DNA of 64,000 nucleotides from NCBI GenBank assembly GCA_004835665.1, contig RBKR01000004.1:310001-374000 (forward strand), written 5' to 3'. Both the position numbers and the translations under genes were made by a program. Source of the stretch: Phoma sp. XZ068. Lineage: Eukaryota > Ascomycota > Dothideomycetes > Pleosporales > Didymellaceae. The notes below the pieces were generated by a model. That model made no database searches. It was not told the origin of the DNA and saw nothing but the letters and a program-made list of their open reading frames with translations. Positions 35,746 to 47,177 of the stretch are shown piece by piece; the stretch's first letter is position 1, and each line of letters starts with the position of its first letter.

Positions 35746-36837
35746 ATGGCCATGAACACTCCAGGCCCAGTCGACCGTCTGAAACCGACGCACGATGACG
35801 ACGACCGCTTCGCTCCTCCTTCCTCGGCGCAATTGAACTCTTGGACACGCGTAACCAAGTCCCACCGAACTGCCTCGCCGCCCGCCGCTGCCGCCCCACC
35901 AAGACGGTCCTTCTTTGATCCTTGGAATAGCAGCTCGACTGGACACCAACGTGCCGAGAATCGTCTCTCGGGCTCAACATCATGGCGCGTGTCGCGCAGT
36001 CTGAAGTTGGGCGAGCAGTACAAAGGTGGCTTGGGTGGCGGGAAGAGGGTCGCAGATACAGTTGGAGCGGGCAGTCAGGACTTTGGTAAAGACGGCAGAA
36101 AGGAGAACGGTGGCTGGGAGAGAGGTGCGAAGGGTCTCAGGCCCGGCGGCCAGCAGAGCTTAACTGAGGTCTGGAGCGTCAGCAAGACGAGCAGGAAGCC
36201 GCTTTTGGAGAAAGAAGCCTTGCGTCCAGAGCATAGTGTGGAAGAAGCGCAAGGTAAGCTCCTTGGCGAAAGTTGTCCCAGAAGGTTATTGATTGCCTTG
36301 AAGATTCTCCAGCAGACGCCAACAATGACATCCTTGAGTCACCATCAGAGCCCCGCGAAAAGCAGATATTCGAAGGCCTATGCTTCTACGTAAACGGATC
36401 AACAGCCCCTCTTGTCTCCGACCACAAGCTCAAGCACTTGCTGTCGGCACATGGTGCCCGACATTCGATTGTGCTAGGTCGAAGGACCGTCACTCACGTT
36501 ATATTGGGTTCTGTTACTGCAAATGGAGGTGCAGGTGGTGGCCTGGCTGCTACCAAGATTCAGAAAGAGGTTTCCCGAGCTGGCGGGAAGGCTGTAAAGT
36601 ACATCACAGCAGACTGGTAAGTTGGACATGCTAGACCACGCTCCCACGTGGCTTTGGCTGATGCGTGAGGACGTCTAATCTGACGGTACTAACACATGCA
36701 GGGTCCTTGAATCGATCAAGGCTGGCCGCCGCCTCTCCGAATCGCGTTTTGCTCCGCTCAAGCTTGCGCAGAAGCATCAAGGCAGCGTCTTCGCCATGAT
36801 GAAATGCAAAACTGCTACAAAGACGGCGCACGGATGA
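35746..36837 (+). CDS. BRCT-domain protein
   Basis: Three exons: 35746..36253, 36304..36616 and 36702..36837; introns 50 and 85 bp; 318 aa. The N-terminal 170 residues are basic, Ser/Pro/Gly-rich and disordered. A single BRCT domain (about 190-285) follows: IFEGLCFYVNGS, LKHLLSAHGARHS, TVTHVILG, KVKYITADW-VLESIKAGRRL with the conserved Trp. The BRCT resembles the N-terminal one of Rev1, but no polymerase follows, so it is not Rev1 itself. Such domains bind phosphopeptides or DNA ends in repair and checkpoint control; the partner here is unknown. The Trp codon is split by the second intron. The start may be 35746, 35752 or, less likely, 35608. Confidence 0.8.
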
Positions 36838-38960
36838 AGCCGAAGGCCCACTCCTACACAGCAAGTGAAGCGACTGCCACAGTCTCGCCCTTGGTGTGCT
36901 TCGACAGACTTCCATGCAGCTTGCGTACTTTGCCTAAGGAGAATAGGGACGATATTTGCCGAAGCTTATGCCACGCTTACACGCTTCACCGGCAGTACTA
37001 ATCCACCATGTGCCACTACGGTACGCCTCCATCGAATCATCTCCCGAGCTTGTGAAAGCTTCTGCAGACCTCAACGATCCCTGACGCTGATCTGTGCAGC
37101 AGAACGATATCGTTCGAGCAATATCTCGCATCGAGGACATATCTCTTAAGGTTAAGGTTCACAACACCACTAACGATTCTGACATTTTACGTCATTTACA
37201 GTTTGTGGTAGTGGATGCGTGATCGACTGGTTTGAAGTCGGATGATTGGATCCGGAGTGGTCCGCCCTTGTACGCCACAGGGCCCAACTTGAAACTCCCC
37301 ACATTCACCACAACAAGTCTGCACTTGCGGCTCTGAACCCTGGCTGGACGGACTGTGTACCATGGGTCCATATACTTTGGCGGTGGTGTCGTGCATTGGT
37401 GCTAAGTGAACCAAGGCTTCAACCAGTCAAACATGGAAAGAACGTCAGTACTGCTGTATCTGGCCAGAGGTTTGGCTCCTCCCTGCAATCAAAGTATAAG
37501 TATTCCGTGTCCCGTGTCCACACCTCACGAGTCGTGTAGATAATACACACGGGCTGTTAACTATTTACTTCCCGACCTGGAGTAGATCCAAACATTCGAG
37601 TGGCGCGATCGACGGCACATTCACCCTAGCTTACACGTGCAGCCGCGTTTTGATCTCCAGATCCAGATCGACGAACGGTTCCGAGCGGGAACTGGCCATG
37701 TGCAGGCGCACTGAGACCCATGGTAGCCGTTGTCACGAGGGAATTCTTTGTCTGGACGCGCTATGTTATGGTTACCATAGCGTGTACCGGACTTCTTCGA
37801 GTGTGCCTGTTGTTCTTTGTTTGTACTTTTTTGCCAAACACGGCACCTATGGGGATTTCAGCACTAGTACACAACAGTAGGTGAGATGTGTAGACTGACT
37901 CCTGTCCATTCCATAGAATTTAGGAGTTCTCAACGATTCCACGTTGGGGTCTCACAGCTGAAAACCAGCTCGAAGCTGTCTTTACTTTCAAGATAGTATG
38001 CAAGGACAGTACTCCACGGCTAAATACTTCGATATTCTCCCTGATATATGAGAGTGCGAGCTATAATCCAATTCGTCGCTCAGAGTCATCTCGTTGAAGA
38101 TTCGATTACCCGCAAGCTTTGTTCCGTCTCCAGCATCAAGCGCATAAATACAGATTCAGCGATCCGCTCTCCGCTCAAGTGGAGTAACACATGCGAACAC
38201 TGCACGTCCCCGCACATCGTGACAGACAAGAATTACGTCCTCGAACTGGGCTGGTGTACACATGAGCACCGAGTGAATAATGACACAGCACGGACACGTC
38301 CTAATCCCAATACTTGTAGACCGGGTTACACGCAATGCATATTTCCGCGGCTCGTTGCTGCGAGGGTATGGTCATTGAAGGCTTGCTGAGTAGCGCGTGA
38401 TGCCTATCTACACGATGTATGGTGAGCTACTATGTTGCTTTGAGTTGCGTTTGCTTTCGCTGTCGAGACGTCAGTGGTGCTTGTGAGTTGTGAATGCAGC
38501 ACGCTGTGTCCTGAGCTGCATGGTACTTTGTCTCTGAGATGGTTAGCCGGTCCTGGTTTGAAGACGGCTTGTTGGCCGGGTTGAAGATACCTTTCCGTCG
38601 AATTGATTTGTCCAAATGACTGGCCTTTTAACATGAAGTATTCGAGGGATCGTTGTGTTGGACATTTGCAAACCTAATATTTACATATCTTGTATCTGGT
38701 GCAATGATGGAATGGATGGGTAATCATTTGTTGTGGGTATATCTCTGGTTATCTGTGTGCACGTAACTTCCGTCCTTCTTTCCTTTCCTCCGCGTCGTGC
38801 TGCGCTGCAGTACGCCATCCTTATGCGCTAGAAAAGTGTTGTAGCGGAGTATCGAAAGTAAAATCTTTTGAACGCCAGTCATCAATCTCCCAGTGAGTCG
38901 TTGAACACTGGGGAGAGTGGCCACGGAATCTTGAAAAGTCGATCGAGCTGGACTCAATTC
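36838..38960. other. Intergenic region (2.1 kb), convergent
   Basis: Between the BRCT gene and FEN1, both of which end here. No gene, tRNA or repeat recognised. Confidence 0.55.
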
Positions 38961-40300
38961 TCAAGCAGCACCTTTGGGCTTAGCCTTGGCCTGCTTCTTA
39001 GCCTTCGCATCCTCCTTCTGCTTCTTCTTTTTCGCTTCGAGCTTCTCATCGGCCTTGCGCTTCAGACTCGCCTTCTCCTCAGCTGTCTTCTCTACCGGCT
39101 TGAAGAAACCCTCTAATCTGCTTTGTTGCGCAGTCTTCATATTTTTGCTCAGCTTTGCCGCGCCGTTGCGCACTCTGTCTTCGTTGAAGTGCTTTTCCTC
39201 AACCAGGAACTTTACAAGTCCCTCAACATCAGGTGCTTCCCACTTGAAATCGCACTCGGGCGCATCGGCAGGTCGTACATCGGGTTCGAGAAACAGCAGG
39301 CGCGCATCAGCGAAGGGCCAGTCGTCGGGGATGGTAAGCTTGGTGTTCTTCTTGATGTGCTCGACGACACCTTCGAGGTCTTTGTGATCGCGAATCATCT
39401 TTAGGGCGGTGCTAGGGCCGATACCCTTGATAGGGTCGAGGTAATCGCAGCCGAGGAGAATGCAGAGATCAATGAACTAAGAGATATTAGCATGGGTCTC
39501 GTCACCTCGACAGAGTGGCGTTCGTACCTGCTTGCGCTCCATGTCTAGACCTTCCAGCACCTTGTCGAGGTGGATCTCGAGAATGGGCTCCTTGCGCTGC
39601 TCGCTGAAGGTAAGATGCCTCAGCAGGATGGGTGAATCGAATGTCAATGTATCCATGTCCTCTGATGCAGCAGCGTATACCTTGCCTCCTCTTGCAAGCA
39701 CGGCACATTGTGCTTCGGCTTCGGTTGGCGCAATGATGAACGGAATACCCATGAGCTTGAGCAGCTGCTGGCATTCTGCGTTGTGCTCTCTTGTGACTCT
39801 GACTGTTCGTCGCGAGAACTTCTCGACGTCTTCTGCTGTGCCTGTCTCCTTTGCTTCCTCCATACCGGCCTGGGCCTCGGTCTTGCGCTGGAATCGTTTC
39901 GCGAGCTCTCCGGACTTGAGCTTTGGTGGGGCGCCATCGAAGACGTAGAGCGGCTTGATGCCATTGTCGACCATGCGTAGTGTGCGATAGAAGAGGCCCA
40001 TGAGATGTGATGTGGTCTCGCCCGTGTCGCTCATGAGTTGCTGGCCATCAGATCGAACCGCGATGAGGAAACTGTATATGCTCATGGACCTGAAGACCGT
40101 CAGATTCGACGTGCAGTAATGTAGTATAGGATGGAGGGCATGCATACGCATCCTGAGTGTGTCAGCTGGGTTTTCGAGCAGGTGTGTGTGGGTGTGCGTA
40201 CAATAGCGACTTTGCGACCGAACTGATTCTTGATCTCACCAGTCTTGACCGCGCCAGGCGAATGCTCTTGGATGAGCTGAAAGAGGTGTTTGATACCCAT
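38961..40300 (-). CDS. FEN1: Flap endonuclease 1 (FEN1/Rad27), with a 5-nt micro-exon
   Basis: Four exons: 40300..40202, 40152..40148 (5 nt), 40089..39528 and 39476..38961; introns 49, 58 and 51 bp; 393 aa. Removes 5' flaps in Okazaki-fragment maturation and long-patch base-excision repair, in the nucleus with PCNA. The N domain has [20 protein letters not shown] with catalytic Asp34; the Asp and the start of the Ala codon come from the 5-nt exon GATGC. The I domain has IAPTEAEAQCA and SEDMDTLTF. Later metal ligands are in LCILLGCDY, and the helix-hairpin-helix is IKGIGPSTALK. The PIP box is QSRLEGFF, followed by a Lys/Ala-rich tail. Skipping the micro-exon breaks the frame. Two ACGCG elements lie upstream. 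Confidence 0.96.
40148..40152 (-). other. FEN1: 5-nt internal micro-exon of FEN1
   Basis: Sequence GATGC between acceptor CTCAG and donor GTATGC. It supplies the Asp34 codon and two bases of the Ala35 codon. Without it, joining exon 1 to exon 3 gives the wrong frame (VHEH instead of DASMS). Confidence 0.88.
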
Positions 40301-40945
40301 GTTGACTACGACTCTGGCTCAATTGTACGCGGAGCTTTTGTGTATATCGACCGTTGCGTGCACACGAGTTTGGTGACAGGCAACAACTGGAGGCTGGCGG
40401 AGGAAGTCACGGTCGCACGGTCTACGTCACGTCCAAAACGCGTGCAGGGATTACGCGCAGTCACGGCTCTTGCCCTTTTTGGCCCGCAGTGAACCCCACA
40501 TTGCACGACGAGCAAAAAAGCAGCTCCTAAATAAGCCTGCAAGTCAAAGGAAAGCACCGAGGAATCAATTTGGCAGCTGCACTTTTGCTGCACTATGACG
40601 TTGAGTTTAGGTGATGAGCATTGAAGTAGCGATTAAGTAGCTCCCAGAAACCATCATTGCACTCTGCCCTGCAACCTTGCGCAATCGTACGTAGGTTGAT
40701 CTGTCATGTATGAGAACAAATTCTTTAAGCATGTGCAACCACCAGTTGCCGCGCATACGAAACCTGGGGTTGAGCAGATCGTCGCCACCACTGCGGCGTT
40801 TGCTCCGACGAGCCGCGGTACGTCTTAGTCCGATCTGTGTTCCGAGGGCCAACTTCGAGCTTAGGGTTTATATCCGAACGCAGCAGTTGAACCATCACTT
40901 TGACTCTCCAGAACCCAAAGACTTTGGTCTACATACTTTACCAAT
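40301..40945. other. Shared divergent promoter of FEN1 and glutaryl-CoA dehydrogenase
   Basis: 645 bp between two start codons facing away from each other. Apart from the ACGCG elements listed separately, TACGTCACGTC at about 40423-40433 resembles a CRE-type site. No gene inside. Confidence 0.6.
40438..40457. promoter_or_regulatory. MCB (ACGCGT) and second ACGCG core upstream of FEN1
   Basis: A palindromic ACGCGT at 40438-40443, 138 bp upstream of the FEN1 start, with another ACGCG at 40453-40457. ACGCGT is the Mbp1/Swi6 (MBF) site that drives G1/S expression of replication genes in yeasts. Use here is inference. Confidence 0.5.
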
Positions 40946-42379
40946 ATGCTTCGACCTCTCTGCAGACAAGCCTCAAGGCCTATCCAGGCGAGCATTCGCT
41001 CTGCAACCATCGGAAGACGTCACATGAGCACACCCGTGTCGTTCGATTGGAAGGACCCATTGAATGCCAACAGCTTGCTCACAGAGGAAGAGCAGGCTAT
41101 TTCAGAAACAGCAGAATCGTACTGCCAGGAGCGTATGCTTCCAAGAGTACTAGGTATGTGAAGTCGTCCTACGACCGACAATTACTGACGCATTACTATA
41201 GATGCATACCGCAATGAGGACTTTGACAGGAAAATCATCGAGGAGATGGGTGAATTGGGGTTACTGGGTGCATCAATCAAAGGTTACGAGTGCGCCGGTG
41301 TTAGCAGCGTAGCTGCTGGCCTGATCACCAGAGCCGTCGAGAGAGTAGATTCAGGATATCGCTCAGGTTACTCAGTGCAAAGCTCACTTGCCATGGGTGG
41401 CATCGAGGAGTTTGGTACAGAGGAATTGAAGGAGCGACTTTTGCCGCAGATGGCGAAAGGCAAGCTACTTGGATGCTTTGGTCTGACGGAGCCAAACCAC
41501 GGCTCAGATCCAGGATCCATGGAGTCTGTTGCAAAGCCGCATCCTTCTAAGGAAGGATACTACTCGCTCTCTGGCTCCAAGACCTGGATCACCAACTCTC
41601 CCATCGCCGATGTCTTTGTTGTTTGGGCGAAGTTGCAGGAAACCGGAAAGATTCGTGGTTTTGCCATTGAACGTAAAGACTGCCCACCAGGTACTCTCGA
41701 GACACCAGCAATCAAGAACAAGAATGGCCTAAGAGCCTCCCTCACTGGTATGATCCAGATGGACGAGGTTCCCGTGCCAAAGGAGAACATGTTCCCAGAC
41801 GTTGAAGGGCTGAGAGGACCTTTCAGCTGCCTGAACTCGGCAAGATATGGCATTGCCTGGGGAACCATGGGTGCTCTGGAAGATGCCATCGCAAGGACCC
41901 GCGAGTACGCTTTGGACAGGAAGCAATTCAAGGGCAACCCCCTCGCCAAGTACCAACTCGTGCAGAAGAAGCTGGCAGATGCAACCACTGATGCTGCCTA
42001 CGGTATCTTGGCTGCCTACCATGTGGGAAGGCTAAAGGACGAGGGCAAGGCTGCACCCGAGATGATCTCGATGATCAAGAGGCAGAACTGTGACCGCGCT
42101 CTGGTCAACGCCCGCACGTAAGTAGCGCATTTTGAACCTTTTGTGTAACGTGCTTGCTAACCCCAGAACAGGCTCCAGGAAGTTTTTGGTGGAAACGCCG
42201 TGTCTGACGAGTACGGCATTGGCAGGCACGTGGCAAACTTGTTCGTCACACAAACGTACGAAGGCCAGAGTGACATCCATTGTGAGTACCCTGATGCATG
42301 TTGTGCGAACGCTTAACTGACGACAATCGCAGCTTTGATCCTTGGTCGCGCAATCACAGGAATTCAAGCATTCTGTTAA
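40946..42379 (+). CDS. Glutaryl-CoA dehydrogenase, mitochondrial
   Basis: Four exons: 40946..41153, 41202..42117, 42172..42281 and 42333..42379; introns 48, 54 and 51 bp; 426 aa. An FAD acyl-CoA dehydrogenase that converts glutaryl-CoA to crotonyl-CoA and CO2 in lysine and tryptophan breakdown. An Arg/Ser/Ala-rich N-terminus (MLRPLCRQASRPIQ) looks like a mitochondrial presequence. The core has FGLTEPNHGSDPGSM, GSKTWITNSPIADVFVVWAK, the Arg-rich substrate pocket and YALDRKQFKGNPLAKYQLVQ. The catalytic base Glu is in TYEGQSDIH (about residue 405), followed by LILGRAITGIQAF. The Glu in TYEG and the GCDH-type motifs set it apart from short-chain acyl-CoA dehydrogenases. Length is normal. Confidence 0.95.
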
Positions 42380-43134
42380 TCATATGGTTACAGTAGATTA
42401 GACCTGCTCCTATAAGTGCACAGGACAGCAGAAAATAAGCAGATAGTAGCCAATGAAATCAAGATGGAATCGTCGGTCTTGTGCCCTTTAAGGAGGCCCT
42501 GCATATCGTGTCGAACATCGTGTGCAAGTAAATTTTGGTTGCTGCATGCTCGCTCCAACATGACAGTCCCAAAACAACTGCTTGCATGTGCCATCTCCAC
42601 ATGATGGGTCTCGCTAAGAGGCCAGCGTTGGCAGTCACGAGAGTGACGAAGATATTTATCAGGCTATGGTGATGCTTCTGGAGTAATGTAATAGAAGGGT
42701 GGGAAAGGTGAATGTCAGCCTGACGGCCGTTCTGTAGGGTTCTATTCGTCGCCACTCAGGCGCTGCTGCGCAAAAAAGGTCCCGGTGAAGCAAACTCTGG
42801 GCAGTGACTGGCTTGCCTCGCAAGTGCGGCGCTTTCAACGCATGATAAATACAAACTGCGCCTCCTCTGCTTCCACAATACCTTGTCTTGAGACTCCTGG
42901 CCGGCCAGCCTTCTGCTCTGTTCACTCACCTTCTGCTACTTCCGCTCGCAGGTACGTTGAAGTGGCGGCGGCTCTGGGCGGTCTTTCCGCGCTGAGACGC
43001 CGCACTTGCTTTCTTCGGGCCACCCCACTAACGTCGACAGGCCTCATTACTTCTTCCACAACCCAACCACACTCTCTGCGCAACACCGCTCCACCGCACC
43101 ACACAACACACAACACCACACAAAACCAGTCACC
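42380..43134. other. Intergenic region
   Basis: 3' flank of the dehydrogenase and promoter/leader of the E2 gene. The last 70 bp are CA-rich (CACAACAC-type), typical of a fungal leader. No gene recognised. Confidence 0.6.
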
Positions 43135-43976
43135 ATGGCTCTTAAGCGTATCAACAAGGAGCTCACTGACCTCGGTCGGTACGTGGACCCCTTCTTTGCT
43201 CTTCGACGGCATGCCTCGCCGCTTGCTCGCACGACAGTCTGCGAATGCGGGGTGCTCGAACACGACAACGGCGCAAGAGCCTTGCGCTCCGGTCCAGGAC
43301 CTTTTGGCTGACTCTCTCCTCAGTGACCCTCCCTCCTCCTGCAGTGCTGGCCCCATCGGCGACGACCTGGTACGTCACTCTTTGTGCAAAGACTATCGCC
43401 GCGGCTGAGGCGGTTTCGCCGATACGGCCGTGGCGGTGCGCCCCAACGAGCAGTCATACTGACAGCGCAACAGTTCCACTGGCAAGCAACGATCATGGGT
43501 CCTGTACGTACAAATCCACAGCCACGCATAAATCAGCACCTGCTCGAGCACCTGCGACTTCCACGACACAAACTGCGATCTCGAAACTAACACAGCGGAC
43601 AGAGCGACTCACCATACTCTGGCGGCGTATTCTTCCTCGCAATCCACTTCCCTACCGACTACCCCTTCAAGCCCCCGAAGGTCAACTTCACCACCCGCAT
43701 CTACCACCCCAACATCAACTCGAACGGAAGCATCTGCTTGGATATTCTGCGAGACCAGTGGAGCCCGGCGCTCACCATTAGCAAGGGTAGGCACATCGCG
43801 TACGCCTCCGACGGAACCAGACTAACATGGTAATAGTGCTGCTGAGTATCTGCTCGATGCTGACAGACCCCAACCCCGATGACCCGCTCGTCCCCGAGAT
43901 TGCACACGTCTACAAGACCGACCGATCCAGGTATGAATCGACAGCCCGGGAATGGACTCGCAAGTACGCCATCTAG
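43135..43976 (+). CDS. UBC4: Ubiquitin-conjugating enzyme E2, Ubc4/UBE2D type
   Basis: Five exons: 43135..43178, 43324..43369, 43474..43503 (30 nt), 43603..43786 and 43837..43976; introns 145, 104, 99 and 50 bp; 147 aa, the exact usual length. Carries ubiquitin on Cys85 (NGSICLDILR) and passes it to substrates with RING or HECT ligases; Ubc4/5 enzymes clear short-lived and misfolded proteins. Other signatures are MALKRINKEL, the HPN motif in IYHPNINSNG, DQWSPALTISKVLLSI and DPLVPEIAHVYK. The first three introns are longer than the local norm of about 50 bp and cluster in the 5' third. The splices restore PSSCSAGPIGDDL-FHWQATIMGP-SDSPYSGGVF without gaps. High confidence. Confidence 0.96.
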
Positions 43977-44365
43977 AGACCAGCTCGGATGTGCGTGGGT
44001 GGTTTCTTTAAGGTTCATGACGGCATTTGACGGACGTACGGCGGAGGATATCAAGATCAGACTTCTCACGGCATGGCGGACCGATGGAGTTAACCTTTGC
44101 GATTCGGCTTGCACGCTGAACAGGATTCATAGTGCATGCTATCATCACTTCTGGCTGAACAAGCTTCTTCTCCCTACGATTCACCGTGAACTTGACAATC
44201 TGCGATGGCGTGATATAGAGAGTATGGGTATCATGTTTTGTTGACAGAGACTATTCCCAGTTGCTTGTGTTCTGCTTCTTTTCCAAGCCTATGCTCTTGA
44301 CAAACATCTCCTTAAGTCGATTTGTGACTATGCTCACCCACCCACAATGTCCTTCAGCCGTGGTT
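43977..44365. other. Convergent intergenic spacer
   Basis: Between the 3' ends of the E2 and nucleotidyltransferase genes. Nothing recognised. Confidence 0.6.
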
Positions 44366-46239
44366 TTATGTACTTTCGCCCTTTTGGCTCGCATGCTGTG
44401 CCACGTCCACAGCTTCAGCCTCGGTAGCAGATTGTGCATTTGCAGTCTCGCCTTTTCTAATCGCCAAGGCAATAGCTGCAAGCTCGTTGAAACCCGGAGT
44501 CTTTCGGTCGGATGCGCCGGCGTCCACCCCAGCGTTTGCTCCAGCATCTGCCTCGGCCTGCCCCGGCTTCACCAACCTCTTGAAACCATCAATGATCGGG
44601 CCAGTGTCGTCTCCCGGCGCCATGAGGGAGAACCCATACTGTGTCACCCTCTTGCGGCGCGCCTGCTGCATTGGGTATATAGGTGCTACGAATCGGCATA
44701 GCAGGCTAGCCCGGCCGTTTCGAGTCAGATCTAGTTTCGATCTGACGAGAAGATGCTGAAAGGTTCTCTGTATATGCTTCCACGCGACGGCTTTGCGTCC
44801 GAGGTCGTTTGTTTCGTCGGCCGGGTCGCGGAGGGTCATCATCCATGGGGGAAGCGGGGCGATTATGCCTTCCTGGGTGATTGTCAGTGTGTGCTCGATC
44901 CAGCTTGTACCAGTTGCAATCACCTTGATGTGGCCCATGGTTTTGCCGTGCATGACGGTTTGCTCTGACTTGTCGAAAAGCTCTACTGGCTCGATGGAGA
45001 CACCTTTCTCTTCGGTTTTCAAATTGCCCCAGAACTTCAGGAAATGGTGTAGAGCGGCTGCTGCGTTGTTGCGTGGGTTGGGATCGTGCTTGATACTAGC
45101 GACGACCATCATGAAGAGGGTGTAGGAGCCTATTCCTCCTCGGAAGACGTCTGAGAGTCCTCTAACGTCTAATGCGGCCTTGATGACGGAGTAGGTCGGC
45201 GATAGGTAGCGATACTCATCCATGTACCGCTGCATGAACTCCCGGCTGGTGGACGTATCGTTCGACAACACTATTTGTAAATCCAAGCCAGATTTCTTGT
45301 CTTGCAGCGAGATCAGAGGGTACCGCGCCCACCGTATCGTGGGCAGCAAGTAGTCTTTTCTATGTTTCCACATGAAGTATCTGTGTAGCTTTATCAGGTC
45401 CCCCCTCCGCCTATATCTCTCCTTAGGACTAGGTGGCAGTTTGGATTGAGCGGAATCTGAGATGACGTCTTCGGGGATGAGTCGCAGATCGATGTCTGAT
45501 GCGGCAAAGGCAATGCCAGTCCGTTCTGAACCAAAAACTTCGAGAACATAGCCGGGGAGGAACTCTCGAACGTGTCTGCGCACCTGCTCGATGACGTGTT
45601 TTCGGGCAACGCTCTCTGCTTGGTTCGGTCGTACGAATGTGTGGAAGGCTTGTATCTCCTTTTCCAACCTGCGCATGTACCATAAGCAAGTGTATGTTTC
45701 AATGTCTCTGGTATTGCAACTTACCTCAACTGGGCTGGAATGGGTTCGGAGTCGCTGTTGACCCAGGGAAGGTCTCTGTCCGCTACAATGACACCGGTCT
45801 GAATTGGTTCCACAACCACACCTTCGTAGTCCTGCGCCGAGTCGAACGCTTCGTTGGTCTTGGCGAGTAAAGCTTGGTTATCTCTGTGCTCGGTTCCCTG
45901 ATGTCTTTTGCGAGGCGTCTGCGCGACCTTCTTCTCCTTGTTCTGGTATTTGGGGTACAACTCTGGGTTCAGAGCAAATGCGCCGCTAGCGGTCCGGACT
46001 TTCTGAACCACCGTAGCTCCTGATGTCGCCTCTGACTTTGCGGCTGAATCGCCTTCGTTGTCTCCGCCGGAGATGTCATTTTCGCCGTCGCGGCTTCGCG
46101 CGGCCTCGCTTGTGAACGAAGACCTGAGCAGTCGCTGCGGAAGGTGTTGACTGGGGGCAACGAAGTGCTGCCACAGCGCAATTGAGGGCGAGAAGGTGTT
46201 ATAGGCGCGACATATCGGCCGTGGGCGGATGGAGGGCAT
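44366..46239 (-). CDS. Non-canonical poly(A) polymerase/nucleotidyltransferase, possibly mitochondrial
   Basis: Exons 46239..45725 and 45668..44366 with a 56-bp intron; 605 aa. The start ATG gives MPSIRPRPICRAYNTF, an N-terminus rich in Arg, Ser, Gln and His with almost no acidic residues for about 45 residues; this suggests mitochondrial import (inference). The polymerase-beta fold core has FGSERTGIAFAASDIDLRL (Gly218-Ser219 and catalytic Asp230/Asp232) and a third Asp in SGLDLQIVL. The PAP-associated region includes YLSPTYSVIKAALDVRGL and the GGIGSYTLFMMVVASI helix, as in Trf4/Cid1 enzymes. The C-terminus is Ala/Asp/Glu-rich and disordered. It likely adds A or U tails to RNA 3' ends. Substrate and compartment are not certain. 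Confidence 0.85.
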
Positions 46240-47177
46240 GGGAGGTCCTCGGTGATGGCAAGCCGTGGCAAGACCGCTGTTGATGCTGCAGCACAAACCG
46301 CGCTTGCTGCGAGGTCTGATTTCGCGATTGACACGCCAAGGCAACTAGCTTCTTCGAGCTTCGAACGGTTCTGCGGCTCTGTGGGACCAAGCACTCCCGC
46401 GGACTTCCTGCGCATTCATTGCCTCGAAATGCCCTTCTCGAAGCAATGTCGCATTCAGTCTTGCGAACATGCAGTCGATCAATCAGCGGCATGCAGGCCA
46501 AGAGCTCGCAGGCCGTTATCATGCGCTTGTTCACAGCCGGCGGTCGAACAGCCCAGCCGAGCCCAGCGGCATGCAATGTGGGCTGCGCCGAATAGAGTTA
46601 CATCATATTGACAGCCAACTCAACCATTTCCACTAAGCGGTGGCTGAGCGGAGCACGGAGAACGTGCCAGCAACAGCGGAAAGTAATGGTGGAGTCCGTT
46701 CCCCTGCTGCATTTCGATTTCGATTTCGATATGCGGACGAGGCACGGGCCACGGGCGTGACGTACTGAAGAAAGTGGGATGTTGAACCAGCCCACCAAGC
46801 CGCGTCTTTTCTTGCTGCCCAGTGTCCTGTAGTTCTCATTTCAACGCTACGACCTGTAGCCGTGTTTCTGGACCAGTCTCTCGTGGCCTCCTCGCTAGCA
46901 GTATTCCTACCGCCTCTTGATCCGTGTGAAGAAAGCCAGTGCACGACGTCGGCAGGTGCTCTCTGCAAACGCTCCTTCCTCAACAACACGCAGCCATCAC
47001 ACCAAGCTAGCAGGTGAGTTCTTGATCTAGTCACTGTGCGCGCACGTCAGACACGCTGTAGTGGCGTGTGTCGCCGCCAACCGCCTATCATCTTTCCTGT
47101 TCCTGCAACCCGACTACCTATAGCCTATCACTCTCTGACGCAGTGCAGCGCGACATCCGGGTAGCTACGTGTGCACC
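46240..47177. other. Divergent promoter region of the nucleotidyltransferase and TPS2 genes
   Basis: No gene supported. One CCCCT stress-response-type core lies at 46702-46706 and a short TTTCGA tandem near 46714-46730; either could be chance. An open frame on each strand here lacks family resemblance. Confidence 0.55.

Noticed and set aside
35746..36837. Calling the BRCT protein Rev1
   Set aside because: Only one BRCT domain is present and no Y-family polymerase follows.
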